From positions 1-5,584 of the forward strand of contig JAUMXP010000106.1 of assembly GCA_030529125.1 (NCBI GenBank): 5,584 nucleotides of DNA, read 5' to 3'. The notes under the pieces are model-generated. The model was not told where the DNA came from and searched no databases. It saw nothing but the letters and a program-made list of their open reading frames with translations. This stretch comes from Eubacteriales bacterium. Lineage in GTDB: Bacteria; Bacillota; Clostridia; Oscillospirales; Acutalibacteraceae. Below, piece by piece: positions 1 to 4,938 of the stretch. Each line of letters starts with the position of its first letter. The stretch's first letter is position 1. The position numbers and the translations under genes were made by a program.

Positions 1-132
1 ATCACAAGCGTTAACATGTGCTCCATAAGAAGAGAACAAAGAAATAAGCGGCAGATTGCTCCTGCCTATACCGATTAAAGCAATATTTTTTCCTTTTAAA
101 GATGTCAGAAAATCATAGATTCTGTTATCCAT
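1..132 (-). CDS. murD: UDP-N-acetylmuramoyl-L-alanine--D-glutamate ligase, N-terminal part (runs off window)
   Basis: Only the first 44 codons are present, reading from an ATG at 132 to the window edge with no stop. MurD is the cytoplasmic ATP-dependent ligase that adds D-glutamate to UDP-MurNAc-L-alanine in peptidoglycan precursor synthesis. The visible part shows the start of the N-terminal Rossmann-like domain: a beta strand leading into a glycine-rich loop (GIGRSN, residues 21-26), then a helix and a second strand ending in an aspartate (ACD at residues 42-44), which is the layout of MurD N-termini. A GGAGGG ribosome site (142-137) sits 4 bases before the ATG, which fixes the start. It lies downstream of, and in the same direction as, the membrane-protein gene but has its own promoter. 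Only the N-terminus is visible, so another Mur ligase or a Rossmann protein is possible; MurD is the best fit by motif pattern. Confidence 0.72.
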   Translation of the reverse strand, partial: MDNRIYDFLTSLKGKNIALIGIGRSNLPLISLFSSYGAHVNACD

Positions 133-161
133 AACACCCTCCGAATTACATATATAAGTTA

Positions 162-189
162 ATTATACGCTTTTTTCAGAAAATATCAA
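162..189 (-). promoter_or_regulatory. Sigma-A-type promoter of murD
   Basis: Read on the minus strand: -35 TTGATA (189-184), a 16-base spacer, and -10 TATAAT (167-162), 11 of 12 matches to consensus. The expected start of transcription is near 155, giving a leader of about 20-25 bases with the GGAGGG site. The -35 box overlaps the TGA stop (188-186) of the upstream membrane-protein gene. I see no hairpin terminator between the two genes, so read-through could add to this promoter. Confidence 0.7.
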
Positions 190-1208
190 CTTTCTTTAGC
201 ATTATCGTCTTTTGCAATATCAAAAATCGGTTTTAAAACTTCGGATTCGACAAGTATTTTGTAAGCAATAGTAATGAGTGTTACATAAAATAACACCCAT
301 ATACATGAACTGACAATAGAAAAATACAAACCTGTAAAAATAATAAGCGGGTGAATTTTGATTGAATCCGAAACAATCTTAGGCTCAACTATTTGTCTTA
401 TCAAAATAGTAATAAGATAGAAAATTATTAAACTAATGCTGATGAAATAATCACCGTATAATAGCTTAATTACAGCAATAGGTACATAGACAGTACCAGG
501 GCCCAGAATCGGCAAAACATCGCACACAGCCGCAATAAACGCAAACACAAGGACATAATCAATATCAATCAAAGAGAAAATAAACACAGACTCAACAAAA
601 GTCAGAAAATACAAAAACAAATATGATTTCATAAACTTTTTGAGTGTATGGTTTGCATTGTATATAACTGTGTTAAATTTCTTTGAATGTTCATCATTTA
701 GCTTAGAAGCGATAAAACTTCTTATCCTAGGCAAGTTATTTATAATACAAATAGTTGATACAAAAGAAATGATTAATAAAGTAATAAATAGCGGTACAAC
801 TCTGAAAACACTGAAAGCTGTATCCGAAATTTTTGATATATCTTCAAAGTCAAAGTTATAATCTGATAAAAAGCTTTGAAAATCAAAATCATTAATATAT
901 TTGCTGAAAAAATCAATGTTATTGTAAAACAAGTTTATCAGCTCAACAATAATTAAATAACAAACAAAAAACAGAATAGACAAAGCAATAGCAAATATAA
1001 ACAGAGTGATAACAGTAGCAGAAAATGCAGGTTTAAACGAAAGCTTGCTTTTCATGAATTTATACACAGGATACATTACAAACGAAACTGTGATTCCTAT
1101 TATAAATGGTAGAAAATATAAAAACAGCGTTTTAATTAGTAGAAAAGCAACAGTGAATGCGAATATAAAAACTAACAACGGTTTATGCCTTATCAGTTGT
1201 TTTTTCAA
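186..1208 (-). CDS. AI-2E family / YtvI-like polytopic membrane protein
   Basis: This is a very hydrophobic protein of 340-343 residues with about seven or eight membrane segments: two near residues 12-52, a long one near 66-94, one at 140-162, and a cluster from 200 to 322. The soluble stretch at about 95-138 lies outside the membrane core. The family hallmarks are in the C-terminal half: DVLPILGPG (233-241) and IVEPKIVSDSIKIHPL (276-291), numbered from the GTG. These mark the AI-2E transporter family (formerly UPF0118/DUF20), and the length matches the YtvI sporulation-associated branch. Family members export small molecules or, in some cases, act as Na+/H+ antiporters; the substrate here cannot be told from sequence. 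The longest reading begins at GTG 1217, which lacks an upstream ribosome site. I prefer TTG 1208, because GGGGTGAT (1220-1213) is a good Shine-Dalgarno at correct spacing. The stop is TGA at 188-186. The gene is AT-rich (rows I counted are near 28% GC). It lies between an XRE gene and murD, both in the same direction. Confidence 0.85.
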   Translation of the reverse strand: MKKQLIRHKPLLVFIFAFTVAFLLIKTLFLYFLPFIIGITVSFVMYPVYKFMKSKLSFKPAFSATVITLFIFAIALSILFFVCYLIIVELINLFYNNIDFFSKYINDFDFQSFLSDYNFDFEDISKISDTAFSVFRVVPLFITLLIISFVSTICIINNLPRIRSFIASKLNDEHSKKFNTVIYNANHTLKKFMKSYLFLYFLTFVESVFIFSLIDIDYVLVFAFIAAVCDVLPILGPGTVYVPIAVIKLLYGDYFISISLIIFYLITILIRQIVEPKIVSDSIKIHPLIIFTGLYFSIVSSCIWVLFYVTLITIAYKILVESEVLKPIFDIAKDDNAKES

Positions 1209-1220
1209 AAAAATCACCCC
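1206..1220 (-). promoter_or_regulatory. Ribosome site that favours the TTG start of the membrane protein
   Basis: On the minus strand GGGGTGAT (1220-1213) agrees with the GGTGAT end of the full anti-16S complement, and its G-core is 8 bases from TTG (1208-1206). The GTG at 1217-1215 is part of this site, and nothing purine-rich lies at a usable distance before it. This argues that GTG is not the start codon. Confidence 0.55.
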
Positions 1221-1244
1221 ATACTATATAAAAGTATGAGGATA

Positions 1245-1274
1245 ATTATAAAAAAAATTCAGGCGATAAGTAAA
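1245..1274 (-). promoter_or_regulatory. Possible promoter of the membrane-protein gene, inside the XRE terminator
   Basis: On the minus strand a -35-like TTTACT (1274-1269), an 18-base spacer and a perfect -10 TATAAT (1250-1245) precede the gene. Transcription would start near 1238, giving a leader of about 30 bases. The -35 lies in the terminator hairpin and the spacer contains its T-tract. A T-run followed by ATAAT can look like a -10 box by chance, so this is moderate support only. Confidence 0.4.
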
Positions 1275-1286
1275 AACCTATCGCCT
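1250..1286 (-). terminator. Rho-independent terminator of the XRE gene (TTCAGGCGATA hairpin)
   Basis: Bases 1258-1268 (TTCAGGCGATA) pair perfectly with the continuous complement that starts at 1279 (TATCGCCTGAA, 1279-1289), an 11-bp stem with a short A-rich loop in which two further pairs are possible. On the minus strand the stem is followed directly by eight Ts (1257-1250). There is no T-run on the plus side, so it works leftward, ending the XRE transcript about 35 bases after its stop. Confidence 0.85.
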
Positions 1287-1322
1287 GAAAAACAGAAACC
1301 AAAATGCTGGAAAAACTCAATA

Positions 1323-1574
1323 TTACTGCTGTGCTCTGCCGAGTAAGAAATCGACAGATACTTCAAGAATATCAGCGAGTGCTATAAGCTCAACATCAGT
1401 AACGTATCTGATCTGACCTTCAAGCTTAGAAAGACCTGAAGCGTTCATATCAACACCGTTAACCTGGAGCTGTGCGAGCAACTCTTTCTGTTTCATACCT
1501 CTTTTTTTGCGAGCTGCCTCTACTCTAGCGCCAACAACATTGCGATCGCCGAGTTCTTGTTTACGTAATCTCAT
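1323..1574 (-). CDS. Small XRE-family helix-turn-helix DNA-binding protein
   Basis: The protein is 83 residues, almost entirely one HTH_XRE (Cro/C1-like) domain. With ATG 1574 as residue 1, helix 1 is about 13-25 (VVGARVEAARKKR), helix 2 about 27-38 (MKQKELLAQLQV), the recognition helix about 44-52 (NASGLSKLE), and the closing helices about 59-78, ending in the typical VSVDFLLG. The NGVDMN loop between helices 2 and 3 is a few residues longer than in minimal Cro folds. There is no second domain, so it probably binds as a dimer without its own ligand domain. A longer reading from TTG 1589 is unlikely: GGGGAGA (1587-1581) is the ribosome site for ATG 1574, 6 bases away. The gene has its own promoter and terminator, hence is monocistronic. 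Its base composition (about 45% GC over the rows I counted) is clearly higher than that of the membrane-protein gene beside it. Target genes are unknown; self-regulation or the facing pncB are candidates by position only. Confidence 0.88.
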   Translation of the reverse strand: MRLRKQELGDRNVVGARVEAARKKRGMKQKELLAQLQVNGVDMNASGLSKLEGQIRYVTDVELIALADILEVSVDFLLGRAQQ

Positions 1575-1614
1575 TATAATTCTCCCCAATATATAAAGTA
1601 GTTGTTTTTTCTTT

Positions 1615-1638
1615 TAGATAATTCTGATAGGTAATTCT
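1615..1638. repeat. Imperfect 11-base direct repeat in the XRE leader
   Basis: TAGATAATTCT (1615-1625) and TAGGTAATTCT (1628-1638) match at 10 of 11 bases, with a 13-base period. They lie between the XRE promoter and its ribosome site. They could be paired half-sites for a regulator, possibly the XRE protein itself, or chance in AT-rich DNA. Confidence 0.4.
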
Positions 1639-1665
1639 TTAAACGCAAAAATCTAATGTACAGCT

Positions 1666-1694
1666 AGTATAATACATAATTAGAAAAAAAACAA
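1666..1694 (-). promoter_or_regulatory. Promoter of the XRE gene
   Basis: On the minus strand -35 TTGTTT (1694-1689), a 17-base spacer, and -10 TATACT (1671-1666). Transcription would start near 1659, giving an untranslated leader of about 85 bases before ATG 1574. That leader contains the 11-base direct repeat described separately. Confidence 0.55.
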
Positions 1695-1744
1695 GTCTTT
1701 TTTGTAAGAAAATTTAAAAAAATGAAATATTTCTACAAAATCAG

Positions 1745-1790
1745 TAACAAAATTTTAATTTCTAATACTATTTTATGGTAGATTTTGTTA
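1745..1790. repeat. 9-base inverted repeat upstream of pncB
   Basis: TAACAAAAT (1745-1753) and ATTTTGTTA (1782-1790) are perfect complements separated by 28 bases. The right arm abuts the first TATAAT of the pncB promoter zone. Both arms are AT-rich, so an operator role is only a suggestion. Confidence 0.4.
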
Positions 1791-1817
1791 TATAATATGT
1801 TATAATATCATATTATA
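1791..1817 (+). promoter_or_regulatory. pncB promoter zone with operator-like palindrome
   Basis: Two TATAAT hexamers (1791-1796 and 1801-1806) sit 10 bases apart, each inside a TATAATAT copy. Neither has a good -35 box at 16-18 bases. The second copy forms a perfect 17-base palindrome, TATAATAT-C-ATATTATA (1801-1817). Transcription from either box would begin about 30-55 bases before the pncB ATG. A regulator bound at the palindrome would block the promoter; no known NAD-regulator consensus is recognised here. Confidence 0.45.
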
Positions 1818-1858
1818 GATATAAAACCTACTTATAAAACATATATGGAGGATATATT

Positions 1859-3310
1859 ATGAGCGAAAATGCTAAAAGAAATCTGACTTTATTAACTGAC
1901 TTTTACGAAATAACCATGGCAGGTGGATATTTCGAGAACGGATTCAAAGACAAGATTGCATATTTCGATATGTTCTACAGAAAAAATCCAGACAAAGGCG
2001 GATTTGCAATCATGGCAGGTGTCGAGCAGATGGTCGATTACCTGAACAATCTTAAATTCACCGAAGAAGATATTGAATACTTAAGAAGCAGAAATATGTT
2101 TTCTGAAGAATTCTTAGATTATATGAAGAACTTTGATTTCTCATGTGACGTGTGGGCTGTTCCTGAAGGCACCCCTATCTTCCCTGGTGAACCGATTGTT
2201 ACTGTTAAAGGTCCTGTTATTCAGGCTCAGTTTGTTGAGACAATGATTCTTCTGTGCATAAACCACCAGAGCCTGATAGCTACTAAAGCTAACAGAATCG
2301 TCAGAGCTGCTGACGGACGAGCTGTAATGGAGTTCGGCTCACGTCGTGCTCAAGGCTTTGACGGTGCCGTATTAGGCGCAAGAGCATCATATATAGGCGG
2401 CTGTGTGGGTACTGCATGTACAATAGTCGACAGAGATATGAAAATTCCTGCACTGGGCACTATGGCTCACAGCTGGGTGCAGATGTTTGACAGCGAGTTA
2501 GATGCTTTCAGAACATACGCTAGAAAGTATCCTAATTCATGTACACTGCTAGTTGATACCTACAATGTGTTAAAATCCGGTATTCCAAACGCTATCAAGG
2601 TATTTAATGAAGAACTTGTACCAAACGGCTACAGACCTGCAGGTGTCAGAATTGACAGCGGTGATATTACTTATTTATCTAAAAAAGCGAGAAAAATGCT
2701 CGACGATGCAGGTTTCCCTGATTGTAAAATATGTGCTTCAAACTCACTTGACGAGTATATTATCAGAGATATGCTCTTACAGGGGGCTAAAGTAGACACC
2801 TTTGGTGTTGGTGAAAGACTAATTACATCATCATCACAGCCTGTGTTCGGCGGTGTGTACAAGCTTGTAGCTGTTGAAGATGAAAACGGCAACATAACTC
2901 CAAAGATTAAAATCAGCGAAAATGTAGAGAAAATCACAACTCCATGCTTCAAGAAGGTATGGCGTCTCTACGACAAAGATACTAACAAAGCTATCGCTGA
3001 CGTTATTACATTGCACGATGAAATTATAGACGATACAAAGCCATACGAGCTGTTTGACCCTGAACATACATGGAAGCGCAAAACTGTTGAAAACTACCTC
3101 GCTATTCCACTGATGAAGAAATACTTCGAAAAGGGTAAGCAGATTGAAGAACTCCCTACAATCGAGCACATCAAGCACTACTGCAAGGCTCATCTCGATA
3201 CATTATGGGATGAAGTTAAACGTTTTGAGAACCCACACACATATTATGTTGACCTTTCTCAGAATTTGTGGGACATCAAAAATGAACTTCTGAAAAAAGC
3301 AAGCAAATAA
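1859..3310 (+). CDS. pncB: Nicotinate phosphoribosyltransferase
   Basis: PncB (EC 6.3.4.21) joins nicotinate to PRPP, with ATP hydrolysis, to give nicotinate mononucleotide, the entry step of the Preiss-Handler NAD salvage route in the cytoplasm. The 483 residues match the long Bacillota form. Diagnostic motifs run in order: LTLLTDFYEITMAGGY (9-24), FGSRRAQG (159-166), GTMAHSW (200-206) with H204 at the place of the histidine phosphorylated in the catalytic cycle, VDTYNV (232-237), GVRIDSGD (262-269), ASNSLDE (293-299), and the phosphate-binding FGVGERLITS (315-324). The C-terminal 120 residues are the usual extension of this form. The start is ATG 1859, with GGAGGA (1847-1852) 6 bases upstream. 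It is a single-gene unit, divergent from the XRE gene and converging on rnpB. No nadD, nadE or pncA lies in view. The motifs look intact, so the enzyme is probably active. Confidence 0.96.
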   Translation: MSENAKRNLTLLTDFYEITMAGGYFENGFKDKIAYFDMFYRKNPDKGGFAIMAGVEQMVDYLNNLKFTEEDIEYLRSRNMFSEEFLDYMKNFDFSCDVWAVPEGTPIFPGEPIVTVKGPVIQAQFVETMILLCINHQSLIATKANRIVRAADGRAVMEFGSRRAQGFDGAVLGARASYIGGCVGTACTIVDRDMKIPALGTMAHSWVQMFDSELDAFRTYARKYPNSCTLLVDTYNVLKSGIPNAIKVFNEELVPNGYRPAGVRIDSGDITYLSKKARKMLDDAGFPDCKICASNSLDEYIIRDMLLQGAKVDTFGVGERLITSSSQPVFGGVYKLVAVEDENGNITPKIKISENVEKITTPCFKKVWRLYDKDTNKAIADVITLHDEIIDDTKPYELFDPEHTWKRKTVENYLAIPLMKKYFEKGKQIEELPTIEHIKHYCKAHLDTLWDEVKRFENPHTYYVDLSQNLWDIKNELLKKASK

Positions 3311-3333
3311 AAAAAACACCCTTTCGGGTGTTT
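3308..3333 (-). terminator. rnpB terminator, shared with the end of pncB
   Basis: AAACACCC (3314-3321) pairs with GGGTGTTT (3326-3333), an 8-bp stem. Read on the minus strand the loop is GAAA and the stem runs into an eight-T tract (down to about 3309), a strong intrinsic terminator just after the rnpB 3' end. Read on the plus strand the stem follows the pncB stop directly, but only three Ts follow before AAAG, so it should stop pncB transcripts less well. Confidence 0.85.
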
Positions 3334-3336
3334 AAA

Positions 3337-3679
3337 GCGACTAAATCTATAAGCCGGGTTCTGTATCTGGCAGTCATCTATCTTGGCTGTGCGTTACCGC
3401 AACAGCTCAGTGCCACCTCCAAAAGACTTGCCGAGCAGGCAAATATGTCTTACCACGGTGTTGCTCCGAATAGGGTTTACATGGCAGTTGGGTCTCCCCA
3501 ACCCCGGTGAGCTCTTACCTCGCCTTTCCATCCTTACCACAAAGTGGCGGTATATTTCTGTTGCACTATCCCTAGGGTCGCCCCCGGCGGCCGTTAGCCG
3601 TTATTCTTGCTCTATGGAGCCCGGACTTTCCTCGGACAGACGCTTTCGCGCATTGCCCGCAACTGCCTGATTTACTCGC
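3337..3679 (-). ncRNA. rnpB: RNase P RNA, bacterial type A
   Basis: This is the catalytic RNA of RNase P, which removes 5' leaders from tRNA precursors. On the minus strand the universal 5' block GAGGAAAGTCCGGGCTCC occupies 3633-3616, ATAGTGCAACAGAAA lies within 3569-3546, and the 3' block ACAGAACCCGGCTTAT is at about 3364-3349. The ends pair as helix P1: 3679-3669 with 3347-3337, 10 of 11 pairs with one G-G mismatch. P2 pairs GGCAGT (3667-3662) with ACTGCC (3374-3369). P3 is capped by CGC-GAAA-GCG. A length of about 343 bases and this architecture suit type A, as in most clostridia, rather than the Bacillus type B. The ends are set by P1 and by the promoter and are uncertain by a few bases. 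Open frames across this stretch on the plus strand are not genes. Confidence 0.96.
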
Positions 3680-3685
3680 ACATAC

Positions 3686-3713
3686 ATTATATAATATTAA
3701 AATTAAAAGTCAA
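3686..3713 (-). promoter_or_regulatory. Strong rnpB promoter
   Basis: On the minus strand -35 TTGACT (3713-3708), a 16-base AT-only spacer, and -10 TATAAT (3691-3686), 11 of 12 consensus matches. The transcript would start around 3679, at the first base of helix P1, so little or no 5' trimming would be needed. Confidence 0.8.
3690..3695 (+). promoter_or_regulatory. Likely -10 box of the malic enzyme gene
   Basis: A perfect TATAAT on the plus strand shares two bases with the rnpB -10 box; together they form the palindrome ATTATATAAT (3686-3695). The -35 region falls in the rnpB 5' end and is weak (TGATTT at 3668-3673, 16-base spacer). The start would be near 3702, leaving a leader of about 30 bases. 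Only 52 bases separate rnpB from the ATG, so the promoter must lie here or inside rnpB. Confidence 0.45.
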
Positions 3714-3731
3714 ATTTTTTGGAGAAACATT

Positions 3732-4901
3732 ATGGATATTAAAGAAAAATCACTAAATAAGCATTACGAATGGAACGGAAAGATTGAAGTAAAATCCGCA
3801 GTTCCGATTAACACAAAAGAAGATTTAGCTCTGGCATACACTCCTGGTGTTGCTCAGCCTTGTCTTGAAATTCAAAAGGATATTAACAAATCCTATGAAC
3901 TGACTAGACGAAACAACCTTGTAGCTGTAGTTACAGACGGCACTGCAGTGCTCGGTCTTGGAGATATAGGCCCTGAAGCCGGTATGCCTGTTATGGAGGG
4001 CAAGTGTGCTCTGTTTAAAGAGTTTGCTGATGTTGACGCCTTCCCTATCTGCATCAAAAGTAAAGACGTAGACGAAATCGTCAATACTATATATATGATA
4101 AGTGGGAGCTTTGGCGGAATTAATCTCGAAGACATTTCAGCACCAAGATGCTTTGAAATTGAAAGAAAACTCAAAGAGATATGCGATATTCCTGTATTTC
4201 ATGATGATCAACATGGCACTGCTATTGTAGTTGGTGCAGCATTGATAAACGCACTCAAACTAGCAAGTAAGAGCATATCTGACATTAAGTTAGTAATCAA
4301 CGGTGCAGGTTCAGCCGGAATTGCAATCGGTAAACATCTGATTAATCTAGGTGTTAAAAACCTGATTATGGTTGACAGAATCGGCATTATCGAAGATAAC
4401 GACAGCTTCAACGATGCTCAAAGAGATATGGCAAACATTACAAATCCTGAAAACATACACGGTGATTTATATGATGCTATTAAAGGCGCAGATGTGTTTG
4501 TCGGTGTATCAGCTAAGGATGTTCTAAAAAAAGAAATGATAGAATCTATGAACGATAAACCTATTATTTTTGCTATGGCTAATCCGAGTCCTGAGATTAT
4601 GCCTGACCTTGCAAAAGAATACGGCGCATATATTGTCGGCACAGGCAGATCAGATTTTCCTAACCAGATTAATAACGTACTTGCTTTCCCTGGCATATTC
4701 AGAGGTGCGCTGGACTGCAGAGCATACGAAATAAACGAAGAGATGAAAGTTGCTGCTACCTACGCTATTGCTAATCTTGTATCTGACAAAGAATTAAATG
4801 TTGAAATGATTCTTCCTAATCCACTGGATAAACGAATAGGCGCTGAAGTAGCAAAAGCAGTTATTAAAGCTGCAAAAGAAACTAATACTGCTAGAATATA
4901 A
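3732..4901 (+). CDS. Malic enzyme, probably NAD-dependent (malate dehydrogenase, oxaloacetate-decarboxylating)
   Basis: This cytoplasmic enzyme oxidatively decarboxylates malate to pyruvate and CO2, with a divalent metal and a nicotinamide cofactor. At 389 residues it is the short bacterial form without the phosphotransacetylase-like tail. Visible motifs: YTPGVA (36-41) with catalytic Y36, VTDGTAVLGLGDIGP (67-81), MEGK with catalytic K91, NLEDISAP (131-138) with metal ligands E133 and D134, FHDDQHGTA (156-164) with acidic D158/D159, the dinucleotide loop GAGSAG (191-196), NPSPEI (284-289) and NNVLAFPGIFRGALD (314-328). D215 at the end of the second Rossmann strand (IMVD) favours NAD over NADP by the usual rule; this is inference. 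ATG 3732 follows GGAGAA (3721-3726) at 5 bases. It is divergent from rnpB, has no same-strand neighbour, and ends at a two-way terminator. The malolactic enzyme is a relative, but the short length and motif set fit malic enzyme better. Confidence 0.95.
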   Translation: MDIKEKSLNKHYEWNGKIEVKSAVPINTKEDLALAYTPGVAQPCLEIQKDINKSYELTRRNNLVAVVTDGTAVLGLGDIGPEAGMPVMEGKCALFKEFADVDAFPICIKSKDVDEIVNTIYMISGSFGGINLEDISAPRCFEIERKLKEICDIPVFHDDQHGTAIVVGAALINALKLASKSISDIKLVINGAGSAGIAIGKHLINLGVKNLIMVDRIGIIEDNDSFNDAQRDMANITNPENIHGDLYDAIKGADVFVGVSAKDVLKKEMIESMNDKPIIFAMANPSPEIMPDLAKEYGAYIVGTGRSDFPNQINNVLAFPGIFRGALDCRAYEINEEMKVAATYAIANLVSDKELNVEMILPNPLDKRIGAEVAKAVIKAAKETNTARI

Positions 4902-4938
4902 AAAGAGGCACTGCAATACGCAGTGCCTTAATTTTATT
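4895..4938. terminator. Bidirectional terminator between the malic enzyme and phosphatase genes
   Basis: AGGCACTGC (4906-4914) pairs perfectly with GCAGTGCCT (4920-4928) around a 5-base loop. On the plus strand it is followed by TTAATTTTATT, on the minus strand by CTTTTTATATT, so it can end both convergent genes. The plus-strand T-tract overlaps the last codons and stop of the phosphatase gene. Confidence 0.85.

Noticed and set aside
640..1239. Plus-strand open frames 640-861 and 1006-1239
   Set aside because: Antisense to the membrane-protein gene, with no ribosome site and no protein family resemblance.
1671..1720. A/T-run near 1684-1705 as a terminator or bent-DNA element
   Set aside because: There is no GC-bearing stem; the A-tract is better explained as the -35 and upstream region of the XRE promoter.
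1818..1858. Riboswitch or attenuator in the pncB leader
   Set aside because: The leader is too short and AT-rich, with no stable GC-containing stem or terminator before the ATG.
2671..3193. Minus-strand open frames inside pncB (2671-2952, 2834-3193) and the plus-strand frame 2607-2795
   Set aside because: Shadows of a fully intact pncB with conserved motifs; no ribosome sites.
3328..3670. Open reading frames on the plus strand at 3328-3510 and 3383-3670
   Set aside because: They lie antisense to rnpB, whose conserved blocks and helices explain the sequence; no ribosome site and no recognisable protein.
3893..4696. Minus-strand open frames inside the malic enzyme gene
   Set aside because: Shadow frames opposite a complete, motif-rich gene; low-complexity serine/isoleucine/proline-rich translations.
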